This document shows positions 1-7,539 of a stretch of 57,985 bases of DNA, in pieces. The position numbers and the translations under genes were made by a program. The number at the start of each line of letters is the position of its first letter. The first letter of the stretch is position 1. The notes under the pieces were generated by a model, which made no database searches, had not been told where the DNA came from, and was given only the letters and a program-made list of their open reading frames with translations. Location of the stretch: assembly GCA_036655755.1 (NCBI GenBank), contig JAVVPN010000010.1, positions 1-57,985 on the forward strand. The letters are read 5' to 3'. Source of the stretch: JAUNSR01 sp036655755. GTDB taxonomy: Bacteria; Bacteroidota; Bacteroidia; Bacteroidales; JAUNSR01.

Positions 1-512
1 GCGATCTCGGATATATGGATAAAGATGGTTTTCTGGTGGTATTGGGGCGCTATAAGAGCCTGCTGATCGGGAGCGACGGCGAAAAATACAGTCCTGAGGG
101 GATTGAGGAGGCGCTTGTTTCAAGCTCACCGTTTATCGATCAGATTATGCTTTATAATAATCAGAACGCCTATACGGGTGCGCTCATCGCTCCCAACCGC
201 GATAACCTGAAGCGTAAATGCAAGCACCCGCTCCATACGCCCGAGGGCAAACAGGAGGCGATCGGGCTGATACAGCAATCCATTCAGGAATTTAAGGGGC
301 GCGGCGCGCAGGCGGGTAAATTCCCCGAACGCTGGTTACCGGCTACTTTTGCCATTCTCGACGAGCCTTTTTCTGAGCAGAACGGCATGATCAACAGCAC
401 GATGAAAATGGTTCGCCCCAAAATCGAGAAGCATTACAAAACCCGAATCGACGATTTGTATTCGCCCGAAGGTAAAAACGTGCTGAATGATAAGAATCTG
501 GCGGCGATGTAA
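1..512 (+). CDS. Long-chain acyl-CoA synthetase (AMP-forming), C-terminal part
   Basis: This is the 3' end of a gene that enters the window from the left; about 170 residues are visible. The reading frame is open from base 3. The fragment starts with DLGYMDKDGFL and GRYKSLLI, then EKYSPEGIEEAL. This is the hinge and C-terminal subdomain of the ANL (adenylate-forming) family as found in long-chain fatty acid CoA ligases, which activate fatty acids with ATP and CoA at the membrane. The catalytic lysine region near the C-terminus (NSTMKMVRPKIEKHY) is present. The N-terminal AMP-binding motifs lie outside the window, so substrate specificity cannot be judged. Confidence 0.85.
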   Translation, partial: DLGYMDKDGFLVVLGRYKSLLIGSDGEKYSPEGIEEALVSSSPFIDQIMLYNNQNAYTGALIAPNRDNLKRKCKHPLHTPEGKQEAIGLIQQSIQEFKGRGAQAGKFPERWLPATFAILDEPFSEQNGMINSTMKMVRPKIEKHYKTRIDDLYSPEGKNVLNDKNLAAM

Positions 513-648
513 TCATCTCTCAGAGATTCATTGCAAGCCAAATAGGATAACGTAGCTAATTCGTATATGCACCCAATAAAACCACTTCTCTTTTTAGGGC
601 AAGATAGTCGAGTATTTGGTAATAGTACCTCCTGCCTTACGCGCCTAC

Positions 649-746
649 GTACGGAGCGGGACGTGCCCACGTACGGGATGGGACGAGCGCGCGTACGGAG
701 CGGGACGCGCTCACGTACGGGATGGGACGTGCCCGCGTACGGGATA
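649..746. repeat. 22-bp tandem repeat, about 4.5 units
   Basis: GTACGG occurs at 649, 671, 693, 715 and 737, exactly every 22 bases. Each full unit reads GTACGG-N3-GGGACG followed by seven GC-rich bases. The N3 alternates AGC, GAT, AGC, GAT, so there is also a 44-bp higher-order period. The array fills the 278-base spacer between the acyl-CoA ligase and pgeF. It creates spurious open frames on both strands; because 22 is not a multiple of three, no regular protein repeat results. There are no spacers, so it is not a CRISPR. Confidence 0.9.
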
Positions 747-776
747 AAGAGGCATAGAAAAAACATTATCTTTATC
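743..776 (+). other. Hairpin just upstream of pgeF
   Basis: GATAAAGA at 743-750 pairs perfectly with TCTTTATC at 769-776. The stem abuts the 22-bp repeat array and ends 14 bases before the pgeF start codon, so it may lie in the pgeF leader. Function is unknown. Confidence 0.4.
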
Positions 777-790
777 GCAAAAAACAAGCG

Positions 791-1564
791 ATGTACTCCT
801 ATTTAGCCGATATTCAAGTCTTTCAATTCGATTCGTTGGTTCAACTCCCTGCGATTACCCATTTTGTAACAACCCGTAACGGTATAAACGATTCGGACGC
901 GTATTCTTCATTCAACATCTGTCATTATACAGCGGATAGTGATGAGGCGGTAGCGGCTGCCCGCGAGCGCCTTGCCGAGGCTCTGGGGATTGAAGCCGAT
1001 CGGATTGTGGTGCCCCGCCAGGTGCATGGCGACCGGGTCGGCGTTGTAGAACATTCCGGTTTTAACGAAGAGGTGGACGCGGTGATTACCAACCGTAGGG
1101 GGATGTGCCTTACGGTTTCGACCGCCGATTGTGTGCCGGTGTTGCTTTATTGCCCGAAGCGGCAGGTGGTGGCGGCGGTTCATGCCGGATGGCGCGGAAT
1201 GGTGAAGCGGATCATTTCGAAAACCGTCTGTCGGATGGTGGAGCAGTTCGGATGTGATTCGGCTGATATCCGGGCTGCAATTGGCCCCTCCATATCTCCC
1301 GAAGCGTTTGAGGTGGGGGCGGAGGTTGCCCTTGCGTTTGAGGAGGCGGGATTCGGGTCGGCCGTTTTGCCTTCGCCCATTGCCGGAAAGGCGTATATCG
1401 ACTTATGGCACGGTGCCAAATCTGATCTGCTGGCGGCAGGGGTATTGACCGAAAATATCGAAACGGCGGCGATTTGTACCTGGCAACAGCATGATCGGTT
1501 CTTTTCGGCACGCCGATTGGGTATACGGTCGGGGCGCATTTCATCGGGTATTATGCTGAAATAG
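791..1564 (+). CDS. pgeF: Peptidoglycan editing factor PgeF (YfiH, multicopper polyphenol oxidase/laccase-like family)
   Basis: The 257-residue protein has the usual length of the DUF152/YfiH family. It carries the three metal-site signatures: a His in PRQVHGDRV, a Cys in STADCVPVLL, and a His in VHAGWRGM, plus a C-terminal CTWQQHDRFFSARR. Members act in the cytoplasm on mis-incorporated muropeptide precursors (UDP-MurNAc-L-Ser) and were earlier described as laccases or purine nucleoside phosphorylases. The ATG at 791 is the first in frame and gives the normal N-terminus. It follows the 22-bp repeat array and is followed by 150 bases before the BlaI operon, so it is probably transcribed on its own or with the upstream ligase. 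Confidence 0.9.
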   Translation: MYSYLADIQVFQFDSLVQLPAITHFVTTRNGINDSDAYSSFNICHYTADSDEAVAAARERLAEALGIEADRIVVPRQVHGDRVGVVEHSGFNEEVDAVITNRRGMCLTVSTADCVPVLLYCPKRQVVAAVHAGWRGMVKRIISKTVCRMVEQFGCDSADIRAAIGPSISPEAFEVGAEVALAFEEAGFGSAVLPSPIAGKAYIDLWHGAKSDLLAAGVLTENIETAAICTWQQHDRFFSARRLGIRSGRISSGIMLK

Positions 1565-1655
1565 TGTGTGATAACTTCATTGTTATTTTATGATTATCAT
1601 AAAATGACAATGAGCGCAATAATAAAAAACTAATTTTTTTCTGTTATTCGTTTGG

Positions 1656-1699
1656 ATTGTTACGAAAACTTCGTAGATTTACGAAAGTTTCGTAACAAT
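1656..1699 (+). promoter_or_regulatory. Double palindromic operator for the BlaI-type repressor
   Basis: Bases 1656-1675 and 1680-1699 form an inverted repeat with 18 of 20 bases matching around a 4-base spacer. Each arm contains its own dyad: TACGAAAACTTCGTA at 1661-1675 (imperfect) and TACGAAAGTTTCGTA at 1680-1694 (perfect around a central G). Two adjacent dyads 17-60 bases upstream of a blaI-like start codon are the expected layout for autorepression by a dimeric BlaI/MecI regulator. Confidence 0.75.
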
Positions 1700-1715
1700 C
1701 TTATTTTTAAACGAT

Positions 1716-2078
1716 ATGGAAAAGCTTACCAATAATGAGGAAGACGCTATGCGCGCTATCTGGCAGTTGAAGGGAGGATTCATAAAAGACTTTCTTGAAG
1801 TGATGCCTGAGCCGCGCCCACCTTATACCACGCTGGCTTCGGTGGTGAAAAACCTGGAGCGCAAAGGGTATCTGACTGCCAAACGGGTGGGGAATACTTA
1901 TTACTATACACCTGCCATTGAAGAGGCTGATTATAAACGTAAGTTTATGTCGGGATTCGTAAGCAACTATTTTGCAAACTCCTATAAAGAGATGGTATCT
2001 TTTTTTGCCAAAGAGGAGCAACTTTCGTCGGACGACCTGAAAGAGATACTTGATTTGATCGAGAAGAAAAAGAAGTAA
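1716..2078 (+). CDS. BlaI/MecI/CopY-family transcriptional repressor
   Basis: The 120-residue protein has the winged-helix pattern of the Penicillinase_R family: EEDAMRAIW in helix 1, PPYTTLASVVKNLERKGYL as the recognition region, and a C-terminal dimerisation helix (LSSDDLKEILDLIEKKKK). Family members bind palindromic operators and are inactivated when a partner M56 protease is triggered. Two M56 genes follow, the first only 20 bases downstream, so this is a repressor/antirepressor operon. No beta-lactamase or copper gene is linked here, so the regulon is not evident. The start ATG lies just after the double operator. Confidence 0.9.
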   Translation: MEKLTNNEEDAMRAIWQLKGGFIKDFLEVMPEPRPPYTTLASVVKNLERKGYLTAKRVGNTYYYTPAIEEADYKRKFMSGFVSNYFANSYKEMVSFFAKEEQLSSDDLKEILDLIEKKKK

Positions 2079-2098
2079 CCTGATTAATACTTCTCCCC

Positions 2099-3358
2099 AT
2101 GGAAACTGTATATATCTATTTTCTGAAGGCGAGCATCGCCATGATCCTGTTTTATGGCTTTTACCGGCTGGTTATTTTTCAGAATACCTTCTTTAAGGTG
2201 AGGCGGTTTACATTGCTGGCGATCATAGCCTTTTCGCTCACCTTTCCGTTTATTCGTTTCTCATTGCAATGGGATCAGAGTAACGGGATTATCTCTGCAA
2301 TCAACGAGGGGATTTCGGTGAATCTGCCCGAAATAATCGTATCGGGTCATCCCGATGCAATGATTCCTGTCGCGTATCTGCTGCCCGGTATTTATGCATT
2401 GGTAACCGGCATTATGTTACTGCGTATCCTGATCGGTCTGTTTTCTGTGGTACGGCTTCGGATGCTGGCACAGAAAGAGGAGATGCAGGGCATCAACGTG
2501 TTGCGGCTGCCTGCGGTTACGGCTCCATTTTCATTTTTCGGTTGGATCTTTTTTTATCCCGAAAAGGAGAACCGGCATGAAACCGCTCAAATTTTACTCC
2601 ATGAATTGACACATGTACGCCAATATCATTCCATAGATACGCTGATATGTGAGCTTCTTACCGCTTTCTTCTGGTTTAATCCGTTTGCGTGGCTCCTGAA
2701 GCGGGAGGTGCGGGTGAATCTGGAATTGCTTGCCGATGAAAAGGTGATCCGAAGCGGAGCGGAAATAAAAAGCTATCAATATGCGCTTTTGCGCTTATGC
2801 CATCCTGTAAAAACAAACAAGCTTGTTAATAACTTCAATGTTTCACAATTTAAAAGACGTATTATGATGATGAACAAAAACAGATCTTCCCGTAATTCTT
2901 TATTGCGCTACGCATTTGTGCTGCCGGTGGCATTGGTTTTGGTTATTGCTTGCAACAGCCGAGAAGAGGATTTGACCGACGAACAGATTATTCAAGAACA
3001 GAAAGTAGCTTCACCCATCTCTTCTGCAAGAGAGGGTGTCGATGATGTGTTTACGGTTGCTGAGGAGATGCCTCAATATCCGGGAGGAACCGATGCGTTG
3101 CTCAAATTTATTGGCGACAACATAAAATATCCTGCCAGTGCGGAAGCAGCATCTATTGAAGGGCGCGTGATAGCCAGCTTCGTGGTAACGAAAGAGGGAA
3201 AAATAAAAGATATCAATATTATTCGAGGTGTGGTGCCTGAACTTGATGAAGAAGCGATAAGGGTGATCGAATCGATGCCTGACTGGACGCCGGGATATCA
3301 GCGGGGTCAGGCGGTAAATGTAAAATATACGATACCGATTCATTTTCGCTTGCAATGA
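2099..3358 (+). CDS. M56-family (BlaR1-like) membrane metalloprotease with TonB C-terminal domain
   Basis: The 419-residue protein has N-terminal membrane helices, then the zinc protease motif HELTH at residues 168-172 followed by NLELLADEKVI, which supplies the distal ligand. A further membrane helix lies near residue 275, followed by a lipobox-like ACN. From about residue 324 to the end there is a TonB C-terminal domain (MPQYPGG..., IKYPASA, PDWTPGYQRG). M56 proteins sense an external signal and trigger cleavage of the BlaI-type repressor. The TonB tail is a common Bacteroidetes addition of uncertain role. It follows the repressor by 20 bases. Its first 122 bases are almost identical to those of the next gene. 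Confidence 0.88.
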   Translation: METVYIYFLKASIAMILFYGFYRLVIFQNTFFKVRRFTLLAIIAFSLTFPFIRFSLQWDQSNGIISAINEGISVNLPEIIVSGHPDAMIPVAYLLPGIYALVTGIMLLRILIGLFSVVRLRMLAQKEEMQGINVLRLPAVTAPFSFFGWIFFYPEKENRHETAQILLHELTHVRQYHSIDTLICELLTAFFWFNPFAWLLKREVRVNLELLADEKVIRSGAEIKSYQYALLRLCHPVKTNKLVNNFNVSQFKRRIMMMNKNRSSRNSLLRYAFVLPVALVLVIACNSREEDLTDEQIIQEQKVASPISSAREGVDDVFTVAEEMPQYPGGTDALLKFIGDNIKYPASAEAASIEGRVIASFVVTKEGKIKDINIIRGVVPELDEEAIRVIESMPDWTPGYQRGQAVNVKYTIPIHFRLQ

Positions 3359-3368
3359 TGAGTGTAAG

Positions 3369-3416
3369 GGGATGTGTCAAGGCGATGCATCCCGTTACTT
3401 TGCAATTTTAATTTTT
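3369..3416 (+). other. Intercistronic hairpin between the two M56 genes
   Basis: GGGATG at 3369-3374 pairs with CATCCC at 3388-3393, followed by a T-rich stretch ending in seven Ts (about 3411-3418). This could be a weak or partial terminator that lowers expression of the second M56 gene. Confidence 0.4.
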
Positions 3417-3422
3417 TTGTCC

Positions 3423-5174
3423 ATGGAAACTGTATATATCTATTTTCTGAAGGCGAGCATCGCCCTGATCCTGTTTTATGGCTTTTACCGGCTGGTTATT
3501 TTTCAGAATACCTTCTTTAAGGTGAGGCGGTTTACGTTGCTGGCTATTTTATTTTTTTCGGCGCTTTATCCTTTTATCGATATTGTAGAGTGGCTATCGC
3601 GGAAGGAGCCGGTACATGAAATACTGATTCCTTATATTGAAGAGAGTGCGATTGTGGTTACGCCCATAGCGGCGGAGCCGGAAAAATTTTCGGTCTCACA
3701 ATTCGGAATGATCTTTTATGGGGTAATTGCCGCCATCTTGTTTCTGCGGATGTTCATTCAGTTTTTGTCTATCCTTTTTTTACGCTATAAATCGCAACCG
3801 GTTGAGTTTGAAAATCAACGTATTTACGTATTAGCCGACAATCCGGTGCCATTCTCCTTTTTTCATTGGATTTTCATGAATCCGGAGCATACTTCTCATC
3901 AAGATTCTATTCAGATTCTGACCCATGAGCAGACGCATGCCCGTCAATATCATTCGCTGGATTTATTAATCAGTGAATTAGCCACCGTATTCTTTTGGTT
4001 TAACCCGTTCGTGTGGCTTTTAAAACAGGAAATACGGGTGAATCTGGAGCATTTAGCCGATAACGAGGTGATTGAGCGTGGTGCGGAGGTCACTACTTAT
4101 CAATATTCGCTTTTACGGTTATGCCATCAAAAAACATCGAACAAGCTTGTCAATAACTTCAATATTCCACAATTTAAAAGACGTATTATTATGATGAACA
4201 AGAATAAATCGAATCGAAATTCGCTTTTGCGCTATGCGTTTCTGATTCCGGTAGCCGGATTATTGGTCGTATCGGGAAATGTGCAGGCTGTAATCAGCAA
4301 GGTGCGGAGTGAACTAACGGCGGTTTCCGCAGAGTTGCAAGATTCCGAATCGAAGGTTTCGGGACAAGTGTTGACGGCGGATAATCAGCCCGTGGCAGGT
4401 GCAAATGTGATTATAAAAAATACCCATATCGGTACGGTAACCGATGCGAATGGAAAGTTCTCTTTAGAGATGAAGCCCGGAGATCAATTGCACATCTCTT
4501 TTGTGGGGCTGAAAAGCACTGTAATGACACCGGAGCTGAATCAGAAAGAGCTGAAAATAATATTGGATGACGCACCTGTATATCAGGAAGAGGTGGTTGT
4601 AGTAGGGTATGGTGAAGCGAAAAAAGATAAATCACCCGTATTAAAAGATAATTCGCTTGTATTTACGGTAGTAGAAGAGATGCCCTCTTTCCCGGGTGGC
4701 GAAAACGCACTGATGCAATACATTGCACGCAGTATCAAATATCCGGTAATCGCTCAGGAAAACGGGATAGAGGGAATGGTTTTTGTATCGTATATCATTA
4801 ATGCCGATGGAAAAATAACTTCGCCCGAAGTGATCCGTAGTGCCGATCCTGCATTGGATAAGGAGGCATTGCGCATTATTACGGGAATGCCCGACTGGAA
4901 TCCCGGCAAACAGCGCGGTAAGCCGGTAGCTGTAAAATATGTATTGCCGATCACCTTCCGACTTCAGAAGAATGAAGAGGCAGCTCCGGCCGGAAAAGGT
5001 CTTTCAAAAGGATTGATTATTGTGGATGGTAAAGAGCAGGCAGCCGGGTTCGATCTACAGAGTATTGCTCCCGATCGGATTGAATCTGTTCAGGTCATAA
5101 AGGATGCCGCTTTACTTCAAAAATATGGAGATAAGGGTGCGAATGGTGTGATAGAAGTGAAATTGAAACCATAA
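3423..5174 (+). CDS. M56-family protease with carboxypeptidase-regulatory, TonB and receptor-plug-like C-terminal domains
   Basis: The 583-residue protein starts at METVYIYF, matching its upstream paralogue; an earlier in-frame ATG at 3372 would add 17 residues and run through the intercistronic hairpin. Membrane helices and HEQTH (168-172) with NLEHLADNEVI form the M56 domain. A CarboxypepD_reg-like beta sandwich follows (about 312-390), then VVVVGYG as in SusC N-termini. A TonB C-terminal domain starts near 420, and a last segment (about 526-583) resembles the plug of SusC receptors (IIVDGKE, IESVQVIKDAA, KYGDKGANGVIEV). This mosaic of receptor parts on an antirepressor is unusual but seen in Bacteroidetes. 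It probably acts with the BlaI-type repressor upstream. Confidence 0.85.
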   Translation: METVYIYFLKASIALILFYGFYRLVIFQNTFFKVRRFTLLAILFFSALYPFIDIVEWLSRKEPVHEILIPYIEESAIVVTPIAAEPEKFSVSQFGMIFYGVIAAILFLRMFIQFLSILFLRYKSQPVEFENQRIYVLADNPVPFSFFHWIFMNPEHTSHQDSIQILTHEQTHARQYHSLDLLISELATVFFWFNPFVWLLKQEIRVNLEHLADNEVIERGAEVTTYQYSLLRLCHQKTSNKLVNNFNIPQFKRRIIMMNKNKSNRNSLLRYAFLIPVAGLLVVSGNVQAVISKVRSELTAVSAELQDSESKVSGQVLTADNQPVAGANVIIKNTHIGTVTDANGKFSLEMKPGDQLHISFVGLKSTVMTPELNQKELKIILDDAPVYQEEVVVVGYGEAKKDKSPVLKDNSLVFTVVEEMPSFPGGENALMQYIARSIKYPVIAQENGIEGMVFVSYIINADGKITSPEVIRSADPALDKEALRIITGMPDWNPGKQRGKPVAVKYVLPITFRLQKNEEAAPAGKGLSKGLIIVDGKEQAAGFDLQSIAPDRIESVQVIKDAALLQKYGDKGANGVIEVKLKP

Positions 5175-5181
5175 AATAGAA

Positions 5182-5220
5182 ATCCCCTGCAATCGCTTGT
5201 GAATAGCTGTTGCGGGGGAT
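5182..5220. terminator. Bidirectional hairpin terminator between M56 and yhcC genes
   Basis: Bases 5182-5192 (ATCCCCTGCAA) pair with 5210-5220 with one G-T wobble. It lies between convergent genes ending at 5174 and 5228, so it can serve both. Confidence 0.65.
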
Positions 5221-5227
5221 TATCTTA

Positions 5228-6151
5228 TTATTCCGGATCAGTGTATCTTTTTCCCTGCCAGGTATCGCGCTCTTCGAGGCGCTTGTTTACCTTGGCCGTA
5301 AACTCAAAGTTTTTCAATCCCCAGTCGGGAGCGATGAGCAACTCTTTCGGCGATTGCGACACGAAACGCTCTACAACGATATCGGGGCGCAATAATTCGA
5401 TAAAATCGATCGCTAGGTCAATGTATTCGTCGGCTGTGAAAAGGTGAAACTTTTCGGGCGTTTCTTCAAACTGGCGTGCCATTTTGGTACGCTTGATCAG
5501 CTGCAGCTGATGCAGTTTGAGGGTGGTGATGGGCAGTTCAGACAAGCGGCGCGCATGTTCAAGAATCTGCTCGCGCGATTCGCCGGGCAATCCTAAAATC
5601 ATGTGGGCACCTGTAATAATGCCACGTTCGGCTGTGCGGCGTATCGCTTCTACCGAACACTCCCACGAATGACCACGGTTGATGTAATCGAGTGTTTCAT
5701 TCAATGTAGATTCCACCCCGTATTCAACCATCAGAAATGTCCGTTTCGATAATTCGGCCAGATAGTCGAGCAGCGAATCGGGCATACAGTCGGGGCGCGT
5801 ACCGATGATTAATCCTACCACACCCGGTTGACGCAGGGCTTCTTCGTATTTTTCCTTCAATGATTCCAGTTCGCCATACGTATTCGTGTAGGCTTGAAAA
5901 TAGGCCAGGTATTTCATTGCCGGATATTTACGGCTGAAAAAACCGATTCCGCGGTGCATCTGGTCGCCGATACCCTCGTCGGTATGACAGTAGTCGGGGC
6001 TGAATGTCTGATTGTTGCAATAAGTACATCCGCCTCTCCCTTTGCTTCCGTCGCGATTCGGACAGGTAAAGCCCGCGTTCAGGGAGATTTTCTGTACTTT
6101 ATAGGGAAAATACCGGGCGAAAAAATCGCCCAGTTCATTATATCTCTTCAT
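5228..6151 (-). CDS. TIGR01212-family radical SAM protein (YhcC-like)
   Basis: The 307-residue protein has the radical SAM cluster motif in an extended form, CPNRDGSKGRGGCTYC, typical of the YhcC family, followed by the conserved GLPGESREQILEHA and LKLHQLQLIKRTKMA. The biochemical substrate of this family is not established. A TTG at 6181 would extend the frame by 10 residues. The ATG at 6151 (MKRYNELGDFF) is chosen because it gives the family N-terminus and a TAnnTTTG element lies at 6179-6186, too close to 6181. The upstream tldE gene ends at 6195 on the same strand. Confidence 0.85.
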   Translation of the reverse strand: MKRYNELGDFFARYFPYKVQKISLNAGFTCPNRDGSKGRGGCTYCNNQTFSPDYCHTDEGIGDQMHRGIGFFSRKYPAMKYLAYFQAYTNTYGELESLKEKYEEALRQPGVVGLIIGTRPDCMPDSLLDYLAELSKRTFLMVEYGVESTLNETLDYINRGHSWECSVEAIRRTAERGIITGAHMILGLPGESREQILEHARRLSELPITTLKLHQLQLIKRTKMARQFEETPEKFHLFTADEYIDLAIDFIELLRPDIVVERFVSQSPKELLIAPDWGLKNFEFTAKVNKRLEERDTWQGKRYTDPE

Positions 6152-6178
6152 TTGATATGTGTTGAAAATATGAGCGGG

Positions 6179-6186
6179 CAAAGATA
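6179..6186 (-). promoter_or_regulatory. Bacteroidetes -7 element for yhcC
   Basis: TATCTTTG on the minus strand matches TAnnTTTG and lies about 28 bases before the ATG at 6151. No clear -33 TTTG was seen. It suggests yhcC can be transcribed independently of tldE. Confidence 0.4.
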
Positions 6187-6194
6187 CAACAATA

Positions 6195-7514
6195 TTATAA
6201 TCCGCTGAAATTTACCTCTTCAAATACCAGCGACGGGATGCGGCGGGTAGAGGAGAGGCGGGCATCATTGCCGATTTCACTCAGATTGCTCCATAACGTG
6301 AGCATATTTCCAGTAACATTCATTTCGGATACGGGTTGCGTCAGCACGCCGTTTTCAATCAGGAATCCTTCGATGCCGTAAGAGAAATCGCCGGTAGTGC
6401 TGTTGGAGTTACCTCCGTTAAACCCGGTTACCAGAATGCCTTTATTTACTCCGCTTATCAGCTGTTGCAGGTCTTTGGTGCCTCCGGGCATTGTCAGGAT
6501 TGACGGAGAGCTTACGGTTGGTTTCACCTGCATCTTATTGCCATAATAGGTATCGATGTAGTAGGTTTTCAATACTCCGTTTTCAAACACGGGACGCCGT
6601 TCTGTTTTTACTCCCTCCCAGTCGAAATAGCGGGCTCCGTTCGATTTCGGCAAGTGCGGGTCGTCGATCAGAGTCAGTTTGTCGGAAGCTACCTTTTGGT
6701 CGAGTTTGTCGATCAGGAATGAGTTTTTCTGCTGCAGCGCGCTTCCGTAGAGCGATTGCAGCATCGGACCCATTAACTGCGACGAGTTAAGCTGATCAAC
6801 GACCATGGTGTATTTGCCCGACGGTGCTTTCTTCTGCCCTAGTTTCCGGATCACCCGTTCGAGCGCTTTTTTACCGATATCTGTTTTGGGCAGCTCATCA
6901 TAAATCAGTGATACCTCACTCCAGCCGTCTGAAGGGCGCGCTTCGCCTTCTCCTTTGATCGAGGCGCTACCTCGCAATACGAAAAACGTAGTACCTTTCT
7001 CCCCCTCAAAGCCGTTGCTGGCAATCATATAAGTATCCGAAGTGCCGTCGCGGTAACTACCATTTACCGAAATCAGCCGTTCGTCGGTATCGTATATCTC
7101 TGCTGTTATCGCATGTGCCAATGCTATTTTTTCGTCCGCGTCTATCCCTTCGAAACGGGGATCCTGATTGCCCAGGTCGGGCATACCTCCTTTGTAATAG
7201 GTGGATGAATCGGGCAACGTGCGTGCCGGGTCTTCGGCCAGAAAACGGGTAGAGGCAATGCCGTTTTTGATAAAGGCCTCGAGTTCTTTTTTATTGATGC
7301 GGTTGGTCGAAAAACTGCCGTAGCGGCCGTCGACGAACAGTTCAATCTCCATACTGTTTTCAGATGCCTGGTTAAGGCGGTCGAGCTTCGTGTTCAATAC
7401 CTCGAAGGTGTTGTTAGAACCGCTCGAAATGATGACACGGGCGTTCTGACAACCGTTTTTGAGGGCATAATCCATCGCCCACCGTGCTGTGTTTTTATGA
7501 TCGGATGAAATCAT
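6195..7514 (-). CDS. tldE: TldE/PmbA-family metallopeptidase subunit
   Basis: The 439-residue protein matches the TldE/PmbA half of the TldD/TldE heterodimer, with the typical C-terminus (GDFSYGIEGFLIENG, PVSEMNVTGNM). TldE lacks the HExxxH zinc motif and supports the catalytic TldD subunit. The complex degrades unfolded peptides and, in some bacteria, matures modified peptides. The ATG at 7514 gives MISSDHKNTARW with no signal peptide, in contrast to the TldD encoded just upstream (26-base gap). The two genes form one transcription unit. Confidence 0.9.
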   Translation of the reverse strand: MISSDHKNTARWAMDYALKNGCQNARVIISSGSNNTFEVLNTKLDRLNQASENSMEIELFVDGRYGSFSTNRINKKELEAFIKNGIASTRFLAEDPARTLPDSSTYYKGGMPDLGNQDPRFEGIDADEKIALAHAITAEIYDTDERLISVNGSYRDGTSDTYMIASNGFEGEKGTTFFVLRGSASIKGEGEARPSDGWSEVSLIYDELPKTDIGKKALERVIRKLGQKKAPSGKYTMVVDQLNSSQLMGPMLQSLYGSALQQKNSFLIDKLDQKVASDKLTLIDDPHLPKSNGARYFDWEGVKTERRPVFENGVLKTYYIDTYYGNKMQVKPTVSSPSILTMPGGTKDLQQLISGVNKGILVTGFNGGNSNSTTGDFSYGIEGFLIENGVLTQPVSEMNVTGNMLTLWSNLSEIGNDARLSSTRRIPSLVFEEVNFSGL

Positions 7515-7539
7515 TGTTGTAAAATTAAGTAGTTAAACA

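Noticed and set aside
649..746. Possible CRISPR array
   Set aside because: Units are contiguous 22-mers without unique spacers, and no cas genes are present.
434..806. Overlapping ORFs on both strands (117 aa minus, 79 aa plus) in the 22-bp repeat region
   Set aside because: Their sequences are mostly translations of the tandem repeat, and the minus frame overlaps the acyl-CoA ligase 3' end. No start context or domain supports them.
3372..3422. 17-residue N-terminal extension of the second M56 protein
   Set aside because: The extension runs through a hairpin and T-rich tract, and the paralogue starts exactly at the METVYIYF codon at 3423.
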